64,000 nucleotides of DNA, taken from Rhodoplanes serenus (lineage in GTDB: Bacteria; Pseudomonadota; Alphaproteobacteria; Rhizobiales; Xanthobacteraceae). The stretch's first letter is position 1, and each line of letters starts with the position of its first letter. This document shows, in pieces, positions 46,136 through 55,098 of the stretch. Position numbers and translations under genes: made by a program. The stretch lies in the NCBI GenBank assembly GCA_945897515.1, contig CAMDFO010000017.1, forward strand, positions 1 to 64,000, read 5' to 3'. Below the pieces are notes generated by a model. That model did not search any database, was not told the origin of the DNA, and was given only the letters and a program-made list of their open reading frames with translations.

Positions 46136-46942
46136 TCAGTCGGCCTGGATTTTGAATTTGCGCGGCGTCGGGTCGGCCGAGCCGGGCCCGAACCATGCTT
46201 CGAAAATCTTAGCCGCTTCGCCGGATGCTTCGACGTCGAGCAGGGCGCGGTTGATGGCGTCCTTGAAGCGCGGTTCGTCCTTCTTCAACGCGAAGCCGAC
46301 GTTGCGTGACTTGGTGAAGTCGGACAGGAACAGGTAGTCGTCCGGCTTGCCGCTTTGCTGCACAATCGCGCGCAGCACGCTCTCATCGGTCGGGAAAGCG
46401 TCGACCTTGCCGTCCTTGAGCATGTCGAACGAGATGGCGTAGTCGCGCACATAGACGATCTCGACGGTCGGAACGGCCTCTTTCAGATTGCCGCCCGCAG
46501 TGGACGAACTGGCCGAAGACGCTTTCCTTCCGGCGAGCTGGTGGACCGAAGTGATGCCGCTCGATTTCTTGACGATCACGGCATGCGGCGTGACGAAATA
46601 GATGTGGCTGAAATCGATATCCTTCAACCGCTCCGGCGTGCGCGTCATCGAGGTGGCGACGAAGTCGACCTTGCCGTCCTTGAGCAGCGGAATGCGCTCG
46701 GCGCTCGACAGCGACACCGTCTCGACCGTGACCCCCAGGCGCTTCGCCACGGCACGCACCAAATCGATGTCGTAGCCGACGTGGGCGCCGTCCTTCTTGA
46801 ACGTGAACGGCGGCGTAGTGTCGCTGACGCCGACGATGAGCTTGCCGCGAGCCTTGACCTCGTCCAGCCGGTCCGCCGCCGCGGGCGCGGCCAGCATCAT
46901 GAGTGCGGATATCGCGGCTAAAGTCGATGGCAGGCGTGTCAT
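46136..46942 (-). CDS. Amino-acid ABC transporter substrate-binding protein (family 3)
   Basis: A 268-residue periplasmic binding protein. The signal peptide is MTRLPSTLAAISALMMLAAPAAA. The family-3 fold follows: GKLIVGVSDTTPPFTFKKDGAHVGYDIDLVRAVAKRLGV, FVATSMTRTPERLKDIDFS. Ligand is probably a polar amino acid (glutamate/aspartate type), but this is not certain. No permease or ATPase is adjacent. It is the first gene of the unit with the M17 peptidase and NlpC/P60 genes. Confidence 0.88.
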   Translation of the reverse strand: MTRLPSTLAAISALMMLAAPAAADRLDEVKARGKLIVGVSDTTPPFTFKKDGAHVGYDIDLVRAVAKRLGVTVETVSLSSAERIPLLKDGKVDFVATSMTRTPERLKDIDFSHIYFVTPHAVIVKKSSGITSVHQLAGRKASSASSSTAGGNLKEAVPTVEIVYVRDYAISFDMLKDGKVDAFPTDESVLRAIVQQSGKPDDYLFLSDFTKSRNVGFALKKDEPRFKDAINRALLDVEASGEAAKIFEAWFGPGSADPTPRKFKIQAD

Positions 46943-47036
46943 GGGATTCTCCCGGAATCGCGGCCGAAAGCATGTCACGGCCCCCGGCCTCCAACAAGCG
47001 CGGGCGGTTGCTCCTTACCTCTCGGCGAGGCCGGAA

Positions 47037-47051
47037 TTAACCACTCGTTAG
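47037..47051 (+). promoter_or_regulatory. CtrA-like box upstream of tadD
   Basis: TTAACCACTCGTTAG: TTAA-N7-TTAG, one base from the CtrA consensus TTAA-N7-TTAA. It lies about 80 bp upstream of tadD in the divergent gap to the binding-protein gene. Similar near-matches occur at two other tad promoters. Confidence 0.4.
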
Positions 47052-47120
47052 GGTTAACAATCTATTGCTGGGCGCTCGCCGGGCGGCCTCTTGGCCCCCG
47101 CCATGTGAGGGCATGCGCTG

Positions 47121-47921
47121 ATGCACAGCCGTTCCGCGCGCCTCCTTGCCTCCGTCGGGCTCGCGGCTCTCTTGGCCGTGGCTGCCGCCGGTTATTCTAC
47201 CACGCCGTCCGACACCACGGGCTCGATCGCACGGGCGCAACCGCGCATCGAGGCGGAATGGCGGCGCGAGATGGACGACGCCGGCGCGCGTTACCGCGCC
47301 GATCCCCGCGATGGCGAGTCGGCGATCCGTTACGCGCAGGCATTGCGTGCGATCGGCCAGCGCGCCCAGGCCGCGGCTGTGCTCGAACAGGCCGCCATCC
47401 AGAGTCCGAACAACCAGGCGGTGATCGGCGCCTATGGCCGCGCGCTCGCCGACAACGGCAATTTCACCCAGGCGCTCGAAGTGCTCAACCGTGCGCACAC
47501 GCCCGATAGTCCCGATTGGCGGATTCTTTCGGTCAAAGGCGCGGTGCTCGACCAGATGGGCCGCCATGCGGATGCGCAGCGGCATTACGCCAGCGCGCTC
47601 CGGTTGGTGCCTGACGAGCCGTCGGTTTTGTCCAATCTCGGTCTGTCCTACGCACTTTCGAAAAACCTGCCGCAGGCCGAGACCACGCTGCGGCGCGCCG
47701 CGGAGCAGCCGGGATCCGAACCGAAGGTCCGGCAGAACCTCGCCCTGGTGGTTGGGCTGCAGGGGCGCTTTGGCGAAGCCGAAAGCATCGCCCGCGGCGA
47801 CCTCTCGCCTGACGAGGCGGCGGCGAACGTCGCCATTCTCAAGCGGATGCTGGCGGAGCAGAGCAGTGCAAAGAAGCCCGGCCGCCGCGGCTCGCCGCTG
47901 CTGCCGTCGACGGGGTCCTAG
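47121..47921 (+). CDS. tadD: TadD-like TPR protein of the Tad pilus, lipobox Cys replaced
   Basis: A 266-residue protein. It has an N-terminal hydrophobic signal region ending LLAVAAAGYSTTPSDTTGSI and then tandem TPR repeats (YAQALRAIGQRAQAAAVLEQA, GRALADNGNFTQALEVLNRA, YASALRLVPDEPSVLSNLGLSYAL). TadD is an outer-membrane lipoprotein needed for secretin assembly. Homologues normally have a Cys where this protein has Tyr (AAGYS instead of AGCS), so it cannot be lipidated; TAT differs from TGT by one base. It is convergent to the tadC-cpaB genes, separated by a palindromic repeat. Confidence 0.88.
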   Translation: MHSRSARLLASVGLAALLAVAAAGYSTTPSDTTGSIARAQPRIEAEWRREMDDAGARYRADPRDGESAIRYAQALRAIGQRAQAAAVLEQAAIQSPNNQAVIGAYGRALADNGNFTQALEVLNRAHTPDSPDWRILSVKGAVLDQMGRHADAQRHYASALRLVPDEPSVLSNLGLSYALSKNLPQAETTLRRAAEQPGSEPKVRQNLALVVGLQGRFGEAESIARGDLSPDEAAANVAILKRMLAEQSSAKKPGRRGSPLLPSTGS

Positions 47922-47929
47922 CCTCCACC

Positions 47930-48034
47930 GTCATTCCGGGGCGCGAGCGCAGCGAGCGAGCCCGGAATCCAGCGCAACAGGGATTCTCGACGTTTCTGGA
48001 TTCCGGGCTCGCGCTGTCGCGCGCCCCGGAATGA
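47930..48034. repeat. Long inverted repeat between tadD and tadC
   Basis: GTCATTCCGGGGCGCGAGCGCAG... and ...GCGCGCCCCGGAATGAC are complementary at both ends, and the inner GCCCGGAATCCAG / CTGGATTCCGGGC also pairs. This is a REP-type palindromic element in the convergent gap of tadD and tadC and probably acts as a bidirectional terminator. Confidence 0.85.
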
Positions 48035-48065
48035 CAACAGAAAGTTTACGCCCGCCGCCTGAGCC

Positions 48066-49082
48066 TTACCGCCCCGATTGCGGCGATGGCGCAACCGGCA
48101 GATCCTGCGAGCCCATGACGCGAATCGCGGCGGGACCCAGGATCACCACGAACAGCACCGGCAGGAAGAACAGGATCATCGGCACCGTCAGCTTGGGCGG
48201 GAGTCCGGCGGCTTTCTTTTCGGCTTCGGACATCCGCATGTCGCGGTTTTCCTGCGACATGACGCGCAGCGTCTGGCCGAGCGGGGTGCCGTAGCGCTCG
48301 GCCTGCTGCAAGGCCACGCAGACCGATCTCACGCCTTCAAGATCGATGCGCTTGGCGAGATTTTCATAAGCTTGCCGCCGGTCCTGAAGGAACGACAGCT
48401 CGGCGGTGGTCAGCGTCAGTTCTTCCGCCAGCGCAATCGACTGCGTGCCGATTTCGCTGCTGACGCGCTTGAACGCGGCTTCGATCGACATGCCGGACTC
48501 GACGCAGATCAGCAGCAGATCGAGCGCGTCGGGGAACGCCCGCTTGATCGAAAGCTGGCGCTTGGAAATCTTGTTCTTGAGAAACATGTACGGCACGTGC
48601 ATGCCGCCGTAGGCGATGACGAGACACACCCCGATCTTGACCATGGGGGTTTGGTCGAGCTCCACCACCAGGAACAGGTAGAACAGCGCGACAAAGAACA
48701 TGACCACCGGAGTGACCATGCGGAAAAACAGGAATGCGATATAGGGCGCCTGGCCGCGGAAACCGGCCTGCATCAGCTTCTCACGCGCCTGTTCCTGGCC
48801 GAGCCACTTGCTGAGGTTGAACTGCTCGACCACCTTCGACATGTATTGCTTGGGCGACTGCCGGAGGTTGACCTTTTCCTTCTCGCCCCGGGCCATCCGT
48901 TCGCGTTCACGCTGGCGAATCTTCTCGCGCTCGAGCGCAACCGACTTCATGCGCTTGTTGAGCGTGTTGGAGGTGAGCAGCGGCATGGCGAGCGTCAGCA
49001 CGGTCGCCACCGCCGCCACCGCCACGAACAGCATGGTCATGAATTTGGTGTCGGTCAGTTTGTAGGCGAGGAAATCGATCAT
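48066..49082 (-). CDS. tadC: Tad pilus inner-membrane platform protein TadC
   Basis: A 338-residue GspF-type platform protein. The N-terminal transmembrane segment (FMTMLFVAVAAVATVLTLAMPLL), a cytosolic charged region and a T2SSF domain follow (FPDALDLLLICVESGMSIEAAFKRVSSEI, AERYGTPLGQTLRVMSQENRDMRMSEAEKKAA), then the closing PPKLTVPMILFFLPVLFVVILGPAAI. TadC pairs with TadB to couple the ATPase CpaF to pilus polymerisation. Start chosen at MIDFLAYK; it lies 11 bp after tadB. Confidence 0.95.
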   Translation of the reverse strand: MIDFLAYKLTDTKFMTMLFVAVAAVATVLTLAMPLLTSNTLNKRMKSVALEREKIRQRERERMARGEKEKVNLRQSPKQYMSKVVEQFNLSKWLGQEQAREKLMQAGFRGQAPYIAFLFFRMVTPVVMFFVALFYLFLVVELDQTPMVKIGVCLVIAYGGMHVPYMFLKNKISKRQLSIKRAFPDALDLLLICVESGMSIEAAFKRVSSEIGTQSIALAEELTLTTAELSFLQDRRQAYENLAKRIDLEGVRSVCVALQQAERYGTPLGQTLRVMSQENRDMRMSEAEKKAAGLPPKLTVPMILFFLPVLFVVILGPAAIRVMGSQDLPVAPSPQSGR

Positions 49083-49093
49083 GCTGCGCGCGC

Positions 49094-50068
49094 CTAGAAG
49101 TCGAAGTTGATCATTTTCTTCATGACGAAGACGCCCATCGACATCCACATCGCGGAAGCGGCCATCATCATGCGGCCCATATTGTCGGTCCAAAGCAGCT
49201 CGATGTAGTCCGGGCTGGTGAGCCACACCAGAAAGCCCACCGCGATCGGTAACGATCCGATGATCATCGCCGACGCCTTCGCCTCCATGGACATCGCCTG
49301 GATCTTGGCTTTCATTTTCTTGCGGTCACGCAACACGCGCGACAGGTTGCCGAGCGCTTCCGACAGGTTGCCACCCGCCTTCTGCTGGATCGAGATGACG
49401 ATGCCGAAGAAATTGGCTTCCGGCAGCGGCATCCGCTCATAAAGCTTGGCGCACGCCTCGCCGATCGGCATGCCGATGGTCTGGGTTTCGACGATCGCCT
49501 TGAATTCGCTTCGCGCCGGCTCCGGCGCCTCGGTGGCGATCATCTTCAGGCTGTCCATCAGCGGCAGACCGGCCTTGATGCCGCGAACGATGACGTCCAC
49601 CGAGTCCGGGAAGGTGTTGAGAAATTTGTTTTCGCGGCGCTTCTTGAGAAAGCTCAGCATCCAGAACGGCAGGCCGCCGCCCGCGGCGAAGCCCATCCCC
49701 AGCGCGAGCAGAAGACCGATCCCCATCAGCATGCCCACCACGAAACCGGCGACGCCGAGTCCGCCGGCCGTGATCAGGAAACGCTGCTTGGTCCAATCCA
49801 ACCCGGCTTGTGCGATCCGCATCGATAGCGGCGGGTTCTTCGGCTTGCGCGCCTTGACGTCGAGTTCCTTGAGGGTTTCCTCGACCTGTTCGCGGCGGGA
49901 TTTCTGGACATTGCGGGTGACCCGCTGGGCCGGCGCGGAGCGCGACGCGTTGGCCCTGCGCTTTTCCACCTGCCGCTCGCCCGACAGCAGCGGATAGATG
50001 AAAACCCACGCGATGCCGCCGATCGCGACAAACACCAGGAAGAACAGGGCCAGCGTCTGGATTTTCAT
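49094..50068 (-). CDS. tadB: Tad pilus inner-membrane platform protein TadB
   Basis: A 324-residue partner of TadC with an N-terminal membrane segment (ALFFLVFVAIGGIAWVFIYPLL), a basic linker, and a T2SSF domain (NTFPDSVDVIVRGIKAGLPLMDSLKMIATEA, IGMPIGEACAKLYERMPLPEANFFGIVISIQQKAGGNLSEALGNLS). It forms the inner-membrane platform with TadC. The start was chosen at MKIQTLALFF; the ORF upstream overlaps cpaF. Gap to cpaF is 7 bp. Confidence 0.95.
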   Translation of the reverse strand: MKIQTLALFFLVFVAIGGIAWVFIYPLLSGERQVEKRRANASRSAPAQRVTRNVQKSRREQVEETLKELDVKARKPKNPPLSMRIAQAGLDWTKQRFLITAGGLGVAGFVVGMLMGIGLLLALGMGFAAGGGLPFWMLSFLKKRRENKFLNTFPDSVDVIVRGIKAGLPLMDSLKMIATEAPEPARSEFKAIVETQTIGMPIGEACAKLYERMPLPEANFFGIVISIQQKAGGNLSEALGNLSRVLRDRKKMKAKIQAMSMEAKASAMIIGSLPIAVGFLVWLTSPDYIELLWTDNMGRMMMAASAMWMSMGVFVMKKMINFDF

Positions 50069-50075
50069 GTCAGGC

Positions 50076-51578
50076 TCACCGGGCCACGGCCGCCTCTGTA
50101 GAATCCAGAGCTGCCGCCAGACGCTTCTCCTCGCCGTAGTAGCGCGCACGATCCCAGAACTTCGGACGGCCGATGCCGGTCGATTTGTGTTCGCCGATCA
50201 GCTTGCCCTGGGCGTCCTCGCCGGTCATTTCGTAGACGAACAGGTCTTGGGTAATGATGACGTCGCCTTCCATTCCCACCACTTCGGTGATGTGGGTGAT
50301 CTTGCGCGTGCCGTCGCGCAGGCGGGCGGCCTGAACCACGACGTCCACGGAGGCTACGATCATCTCGCGGATGGTCCGCGACGGCAGCGAGTAGCCGCCC
50401 ATGGTGATCATGGATTCGATACGAGAAAGCGCCTCGCGCGGGCTGTTGGCGTGCAGCGTGCCCATCGAGCCGTCGTGGCCGGTGTTCATCGCCTGCAGCA
50501 GATCGAACGCTTCCGGTCCGCGGACTTCGCCGACGATGATGCGCTCGGGCCGCATACGCAGGCAGTTCTTGACCAGGTCGCGCATGTTGACTTGGCCTTC
50601 GCCTTCGATATTCGGCGGCCGTGTTTCCAGACGGACCACGTGCGGCTGCTGGAGCTGCAACTCGGCGGCGTCTTCGCAGGTGATGACGCGCTCGTCGTCG
50701 TCGATGAACTGGGTGAGACAGTTCAGCAGCGTGGTCTTGCCGGAGCCGGTGCCGCCGGAAACGATGGTGTTGATGCGGCAGCGGCCGATCACCTTGAGCA
50801 GATCGCCGCCGGGCGGCGTGATCGAGCCGAATTTGACGAGCTGATCGAGCGTCAGCTTGTCCTTCTTGAATTTTCGGATGGTGAGCGTGGGGCCGTCGAG
50901 CGCCAGTGGCGGCACGATGGCGTTGACGCGCGAGCCGTCCGGCAGACGCGCGTCGCAGATCGGCGAGGATTCGTCGACGCGCCGGCCGATCTGGCTGACG
51001 ATGCGCTGGCAGATGTTGAGAAGCTGCTGGTTGTCGCGGAAGCGGATGCCGGTCTTCTGAATTTTGCCCGCGACTTCGATGTACACGGTGCCCGAGCCGT
51101 TCACCATGATGTCGGCGATGTCGTCGCGCGCCAGCAGCGGCTCCAGCGGTCCGTAACCGAGCACGTCGTTGCAGATGTCGTCGAGCAGCTCTTCCTGCTC
51201 GGAGATCGACATCACGATGTTCTTGATCGCGATGATCTCGTTGACGATGTCGCGGATTTCCTCGCGCGCGGCGTCGGCATCGAGCCTGGCAAGCTGCGCC
51301 AGGTCGATCGCTTCGATCAGGGCGCCGAACACTGTGCCCTTGGTCTCGTAATAGCTCTCGGAACGCCGCGTATCGGTGGCGATCGCGGGCGGCGCGGCCG
51401 TCACAATGCGCGTCGGGGTGGTCGGCGCCGACACCAGTGGCGCACCGAGTCCGGCGGACGGCATCGGCGTGCGGCCGGCATCCGACGCCGCCGGGGGCGG
51501 GTTGGACACCTTTGGCGCTGCCGCCGGCGGCGGGGCTGCTCCCGGCCGGCCGTCTGTGGTGCTGCGTTTGCCGAACAC
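50076..51578 (-). CDS. cpaF: Tad pilus assembly ATPase CpaF/TadA
   Basis: A 500-residue secretion ATPase of the GspE/VirB11 superfamily that powers pilus extension and, in some systems, retraction. Walker A is [17 protein letters not shown], the Asp box [24 protein letters not shown], Walker [16 protein letters not shown], and the His box [18 protein letters not shown] Pro/Ala-rich N-terminal region of about 60 residues precedes the conserved core. The start is a GTG ([10 protein letters not shown]). It lies 17 bp after cpaE in the minus-strand operon. Confidence 0.97.
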   Translation of the reverse strand: MFGKRSTTDGRPGAAPPPAAAPKVSNPPPAASDAGRTPMPSAGLGAPLVSAPTTPTRIVTAAPPAIATDTRRSESYYETKGTVFGALIEAIDLAQLARLDADAAREEIRDIVNEIIAIKNIVMSISEQEELLDDICNDVLGYGPLEPLLARDDIADIMVNGSGTVYIEVAGKIQKTGIRFRDNQQLLNICQRIVSQIGRRVDESSPICDARLPDGSRVNAIVPPLALDGPTLTIRKFKKDKLTLDQLVKFGSITPPGGDLLKVIGRCRINTIVSGGTGSGKTTLLNCLTQFIDDDERVITCEDAAELQLQQPHVVRLETRPPNIEGEGQVNMRDLVKNCLRMRPERIIVGEVRGPEAFDLLQAMNTGHDGSMGTLHANSPREALSRIESMITMGGYSLPSRTIREMIVASVDVVVQAARLRDGTRKITHITEVVGMEGDVIITQDLFVYEMTGEDAQGKLIGEHKSTGIGRPKFWDRARYYGEEKRLAAALDSTEAAVAR

Positions 51579-51595
51579 GGACTGCTATTCCCTTC

Positions 51596-52864
51596 TCAAC
51601 CCTGCCGCTTCAAAAGCTTTGCCAGCAGGCTGGTCTGTACCTTCTTGACCTCCGAACGCCCGGTGAGGAGCTGCCCGAGATCGCGGAACGTCTGGGACGT
51701 GCGGTGGTTTGCCGAGACTTCGGCGATCATCTGGCCGTTGTTGGCGGCGGTGCCGAACATTTGCGGGTCGAACGGGATGATCGCGACCGGCTGATCCTCG
51801 AGCGCTTTGGCGAACTCCGCCGGCTTGATCTCCGGACGCTTGGGCACCCCCACCTGATTGAGGCAGTAGTAGGGGCGGTGATCGTTGACGCGCGTGATCT
51901 TGAGATAGTCGAACAGGTTCTTGGCGTTGCGCAGGTTGGCCAGATCCGGAGCCGCGACGATCAGGATGTCGTCGGCGTTCACCAGCGTGCGCTGGGTCCA
52001 GCCGCACCATTGATGCGGCACGTCGAGCACAATGCACGGCATGGTCGCGCGCAACGAGTCGAAGATTGCGTCGAAGGCTTCGGCGCCAAAGTCGTAGACC
52101 CGCTCCAGCGTCGCCGGCGCCGCCAGCAGGCTGAGATGGTCGGTGCACCGCGACAGCAGCCGGTCGATGAAGTTGGTGTCGATGCGGTCGGGCGAGAACA
52201 CCGCGTCGGCGACGCCCTGCGGCGGATCCTGGTTGTAGTCGAGCCCGGCGGTGCCGAACGCCAGATCGAGATCGGTGACCACCGAATCCAGCAATAGATC
52301 GCGCGCCGTCGACCATGCGATGTTATGGGCGACGGTCGAGGCGCCGACGCCGCCTTTGGCCCCGACCACGGCAATGACCCGTCCGACCGGCTTGGCGTCG
52401 GGCGACGAGAACAGGCCGCAGACCGTGCGCACCACGTCGAGCGTTCCGACCGGCGCAATCATGTAGTCGCTGACGCCGCGCCGGACCAATTCGCGATACA
52501 GCACGACGTCGTTGTGCCGGCCGATCACGATGACGCGCGTACCGGCGTCGCAGAATTCGGCCAGCCCGTCGAGGCCGGTGAGGATGGCGTCGCCGCGGCC
52601 TTCGGACTCCAGCACCACCACGTTGGGTGTCGGCGCCGTGCGATAGGCTTCGATCGCCGCGGTCACGCCGCCCATCTGGATCTTGACGTGCGCCTTGCCG
52701 AGCCGGCGGTCCTCGCCGGCGGACTGGATTGCCGACGCCGTTTCCACGGTTTCGCAGAACGCCTGGATCGAAACGCGCGGCGCCGGCGCGATATGTTCAT
52801 CGTGCCCAGCCGGTTCAGCCGGGATCGCTTCAGGCTCGACCGTTTGCAATGCTTGTCTGATCAT
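51596..52864 (-). CDS. cpaE: Tad pilus localisation protein CpaE/TadZ (ParA/MinD-like ATPase)
   Basis: A 422-residue protein with a receiver-like N-terminal domain (PNVVVLESEGRGDAILTGLDGLAEFCDAGTRVIVIG, YELVRRGVSDYMIAP-type) and a MinD/ParA-like ATPase domain. The P-loop reads VVGAKGGVGASTVAHN, with Ala-Ser replacing the Gly-Lys seen in active MinD. Such deviations are usual in CpaE/TadZ proteins, which set the pole position of the pilus machine. Its ATG overlaps the cpaD stop (ATGA). Confidence 0.93.
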   Translation of the reverse strand: MIRQALQTVEPEAIPAEPAGHDEHIAPAPRVSIQAFCETVETASAIQSAGEDRRLGKAHVKIQMGGVTAAIEAYRTAPTPNVVVLESEGRGDAILTGLDGLAEFCDAGTRVIVIGRHNDVVLYRELVRRGVSDYMIAPVGTLDVVRTVCGLFSSPDAKPVGRVIAVVGAKGGVGASTVAHNIAWSTARDLLLDSVVTDLDLAFGTAGLDYNQDPPQGVADAVFSPDRIDTNFIDRLLSRCTDHLSLLAAPATLERVYDFGAEAFDAIFDSLRATMPCIVLDVPHQWCGWTQRTLVNADDILIVAAPDLANLRNAKNLFDYLKITRVNDHRPYYCLNQVGVPKRPEIKPAEFAKALEDQPVAIIPFDPQMFGTAANNGQMIAEVSANHRTSQTFRDLGQLLTGRSEVKKVQTSLLAKLLKRQG

Positions 52865-53604
52865 TTGCCGATATCGCTGATCGCGCCTTTGTTGGTGTCG
52901 GGATAGACCGTCGCCGGCGACTCGCCCTTGCGCCACTTGTCGATGGCGGTGCTGCGCTTGTTGGAATAGACCGGGGTTTCCGCGCGCGGCTGCACCAGGT
53001 CGGCGGGATTGTCGACCATCGCGGCGAGGTTGCGCTGCGTCGAGCAGCCGAGATTGTGGAACGGCTTGTTCTCGAAATGCCTGGTGTTGTAGCTCGGTCC
53101 AAGGTCTTCGGGCCAAAGTCCGCAAGGGCCGACTTGCGCCACGATCTGCGGATAGTTGAGCCGCAGCGTCGCCATCGTGCCGCGCACCGGCTGATACGGC
53201 TTGATGCCGACGCCATGGTTGGGGATGCCGGCGCCGGCCAGGATCGAGAGCACCTGGCGCAGCGAATCGAGAGCGGCGCGGTCGTTGCCGCCGCCGACCG
53301 GACGATCGATGGTGACACCGCCGGTTGCCTCGCGCTTCCAGGTTTGGGCGAATGCCAGCACCTCGGCGCGCTGGGTCGGGGTCAATCCGCCGCGGCCGGA
53401 GCCGACGAAGATTTCGAGCGAGCGCCCGGCTTCCGTGATGCTGATCGGATGACGCTCACGATAGTCCGATGGAACGCTTCCGGTGGTATTTTTGACCTTG
53501 TAACAGCCGGCAAGAGTGACGGCGAGACCGGCGATCGCCAGGGCGCGAACGGCCAGCGCAGCGGCTGGGCGTCGCCTCGCGATCGCAGGATTGTTGCAGG
53601 ACAT
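52861..53604 (-). CDS. cpaD: Tad pilus lipoprotein CpaD
   Basis: A 247-residue outer-membrane lipoprotein. The signal ends in a proper lipobox (VTLAGCYKVK). CpaD-type domain motifs include RGGLTPTQRAEVLAFAQTWKREATGG, PCGLWPEDLGPSYNTRHFENKPFHNLGCSTQRNLAAMVDNPADLVQPRAETP. It assists insertion or stability of the CpaC secretin. The start at MSCNNPA is preceded by GAGGAG; the upstream extension lacks one. It ends in the 4-bp overlap with cpaE and lies 23 bp after cpaC. Confidence 0.92.
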   Translation of the reverse strand: MSCNNPAIARRRPAAALAVRALAIAGLAVTLAGCYKVKNTTGSVPSDYRERHPISITEAGRSLEIFVGSGRGGLTPTQRAEVLAFAQTWKREATGGVTIDRPVGGGNDRAALDSLRQVLSILAGAGIPNHGVGIKPYQPVRGTMATLRLNYPQIVAQVGPCGLWPEDLGPSYNTRHFENKPFHNLGCSTQRNLAAMVDNPADLVQPRAETPVYSNKRSTAIDKWRKGESPATVYPDTNKGAISDIGK

Positions 53605-53627
53605 TGGTCGTCTCCTCGTCACGGAAT

Positions 53628-55079
53628 TCAATCGAGAATGAAGCCGTAGTTGCCGCGGTACGGCGGGCGCGGCTCGACCTTCCCCGGAATTCCATAGAGG
53701 CGGTTGAACCGCCCGAGCAGAATGGAGGAGGGATCGGAAGCGTCGGCAAAGCCGTCATCCGGCTTCGACAGGTCCTTCTGCGCCACTGCGCGAACCACGT
53801 AGGGCGTTACCAGCACGACCAGCTCGCTCTGGCGGTTGATGTAGTCGCGGCTTTTGAACAGCGTGCCGAGCACGGGAAGGTTCATCAGGGCGGGGATGCC
53901 ATTGAGCTGCTGCTTGGTCTGCTCATGGATCATGCCGGCCATCGCCAGCGTGCCGCCGGAGGGAATTTCCAGCGTGGTCTCGGCGCGGCGGGTCTTGATC
54001 GACGGAATGGTCAGCGTGGTAGTCTGGCTCGCGCTGATCGACTGCACCAGAGTCAGGGCGTTGTCGTTCGAGAGCTCTGACACCTCGGTCAGAATTTTGA
54101 GGCTGATACGTCCCTCCGACATCACGACCGGCGTGAAGTTGAGGCCGACGCCGAATTTCTTGAACTGGATCTGGGTTTGACAGTTCCGGGTGGTTGGATC
54201 GCAGGTGAAGCCTGCGGGAATGGGAAACTCGCCGCCGGCCAGGAAGTTGGCGGTCTCGCCCGAGATCGCGGTGAGGTTCGGCTCGGCCAGCGTGCGGATG
54301 ACGCCGGCGCGCTCCATGGCCCGCAGCGTCGCGCTGATGCCGCGCCAGCTTCCGGTGATGGTGTTGGAGTTGACCAGGGCCTGGCCGAGGACCGGGAATG
54401 GATTGGCGTTGTTGAAGTCGAGCACGGTCGAGCCGGACGACAGGTTGCCGCTCATGTCGATGCCGAGCTGCTTGATGATGTCGCGCTGAACCTCCGCCAC
54501 CGTCACCTTGAGCATGACCTGGTCGCGGCCGCGCACCACGATGCTGTTGACCACCTTGTTGCCGTCGCCCGCGAGCCGGGCCGCAAGGTCGAACGCCTGC
54601 TGGGCCTCGCCCTGGTTCGCGGCCGTACCGGCCAGCATGATGCCGTCGGCAAGACCTTCGACCCTGATGTCGGCGTCCGGCATCATGCGCTTGAGCGCGG
54701 CGCGCATGCCGTTGATGTCGCGATGCACCGAGATGTCGAAGCCGGCGAGCTGGCGGCCTTCGGCGTCGAAGAAGAACACATTGGTCTGTCCGACGGCGAC
54801 GCCGATCAGATAGGCGCGGCGCGACGTGCGAACCACGGCGTTGGCGATCCTGGGATCGGCGACCAGCACGTCCTTGACGTCGCGCGGCAGGTCGATCACC
54901 ACGGATTTTCCGACACCTACGGAGAGCGGCTTGGCAGCAGCGTCGCCGCTGACGTTGACGACGGCTGTAGCGTTGGCCGCCACCGGCTCGGCCGCGTCGG
55001 CCGGTCCGGTCAAGCCGAAGCCCAACATGACGATAAGCGCCGCTCGGGTGGCGGTGCGGATCAGCGTCGCTGTCGTCAT
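53628..55079 (-). CDS. cpaC: Tad pilus outer-membrane secretin CpaC/RcpA
   Basis: A 483-residue secretin forming the pilus exit channel. It has a signal peptide (ALIVMLGFGLTGPADA), the pilus N-terminal domain (LSVGVGKSVVIDLPRDVKDVLVADPRIANAVV), a BON/N1-like domain (GLADGIMLAGTAANQGEAQQAFDLAA) and the secretin domain (RTLAEPNLTAISGETANFLAGGEFPIP, SRDYINRQSELVVLVTPYVV). The ATG at 55079 has AGGAG 6-7 nt upstream. The gene follows cpaB by 19 bp. Confidence 0.96.
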   Translation of the reverse strand: MTTATLIRTATRAALIVMLGFGLTGPADAAEPVAANATAVVNVSGDAAAKPLSVGVGKSVVIDLPRDVKDVLVADPRIANAVVRTSRRAYLIGVAVGQTNVFFFDAEGRQLAGFDISVHRDINGMRAALKRMMPDADIRVEGLADGIMLAGTAANQGEAQQAFDLAARLAGDGNKVVNSIVVRGRDQVMLKVTVAEVQRDIIKQLGIDMSGNLSSGSTVLDFNNANPFPVLGQALVNSNTITGSWRGISATLRAMERAGVIRTLAEPNLTAISGETANFLAGGEFPIPAGFTCDPTTRNCQTQIQFKKFGVGLNFTPVVMSEGRISLKILTEVSELSNDNALTLVQSISASQTTTLTIPSIKTRRAETTLEIPSGGTLAMAGMIHEQTKQQLNGIPALMNLPVLGTLFKSRDYINRQSELVVLVTPYVVRAVAQKDLSKPDDGFADASDPSSILLGRFNRLYGIPGKVEPRPPYRGNYGFILD

Positions 55080-55098
55080 TTCGTGCTCCTTGTGCAAC

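Noticed and set aside
51596-52864. CpaE with a destroyed ATP-binding site as a sign of tad decay
   Set aside because: The KGGVGAS variant of the P-loop is usual for CpaE/TadZ proteins and does not indicate loss of function.
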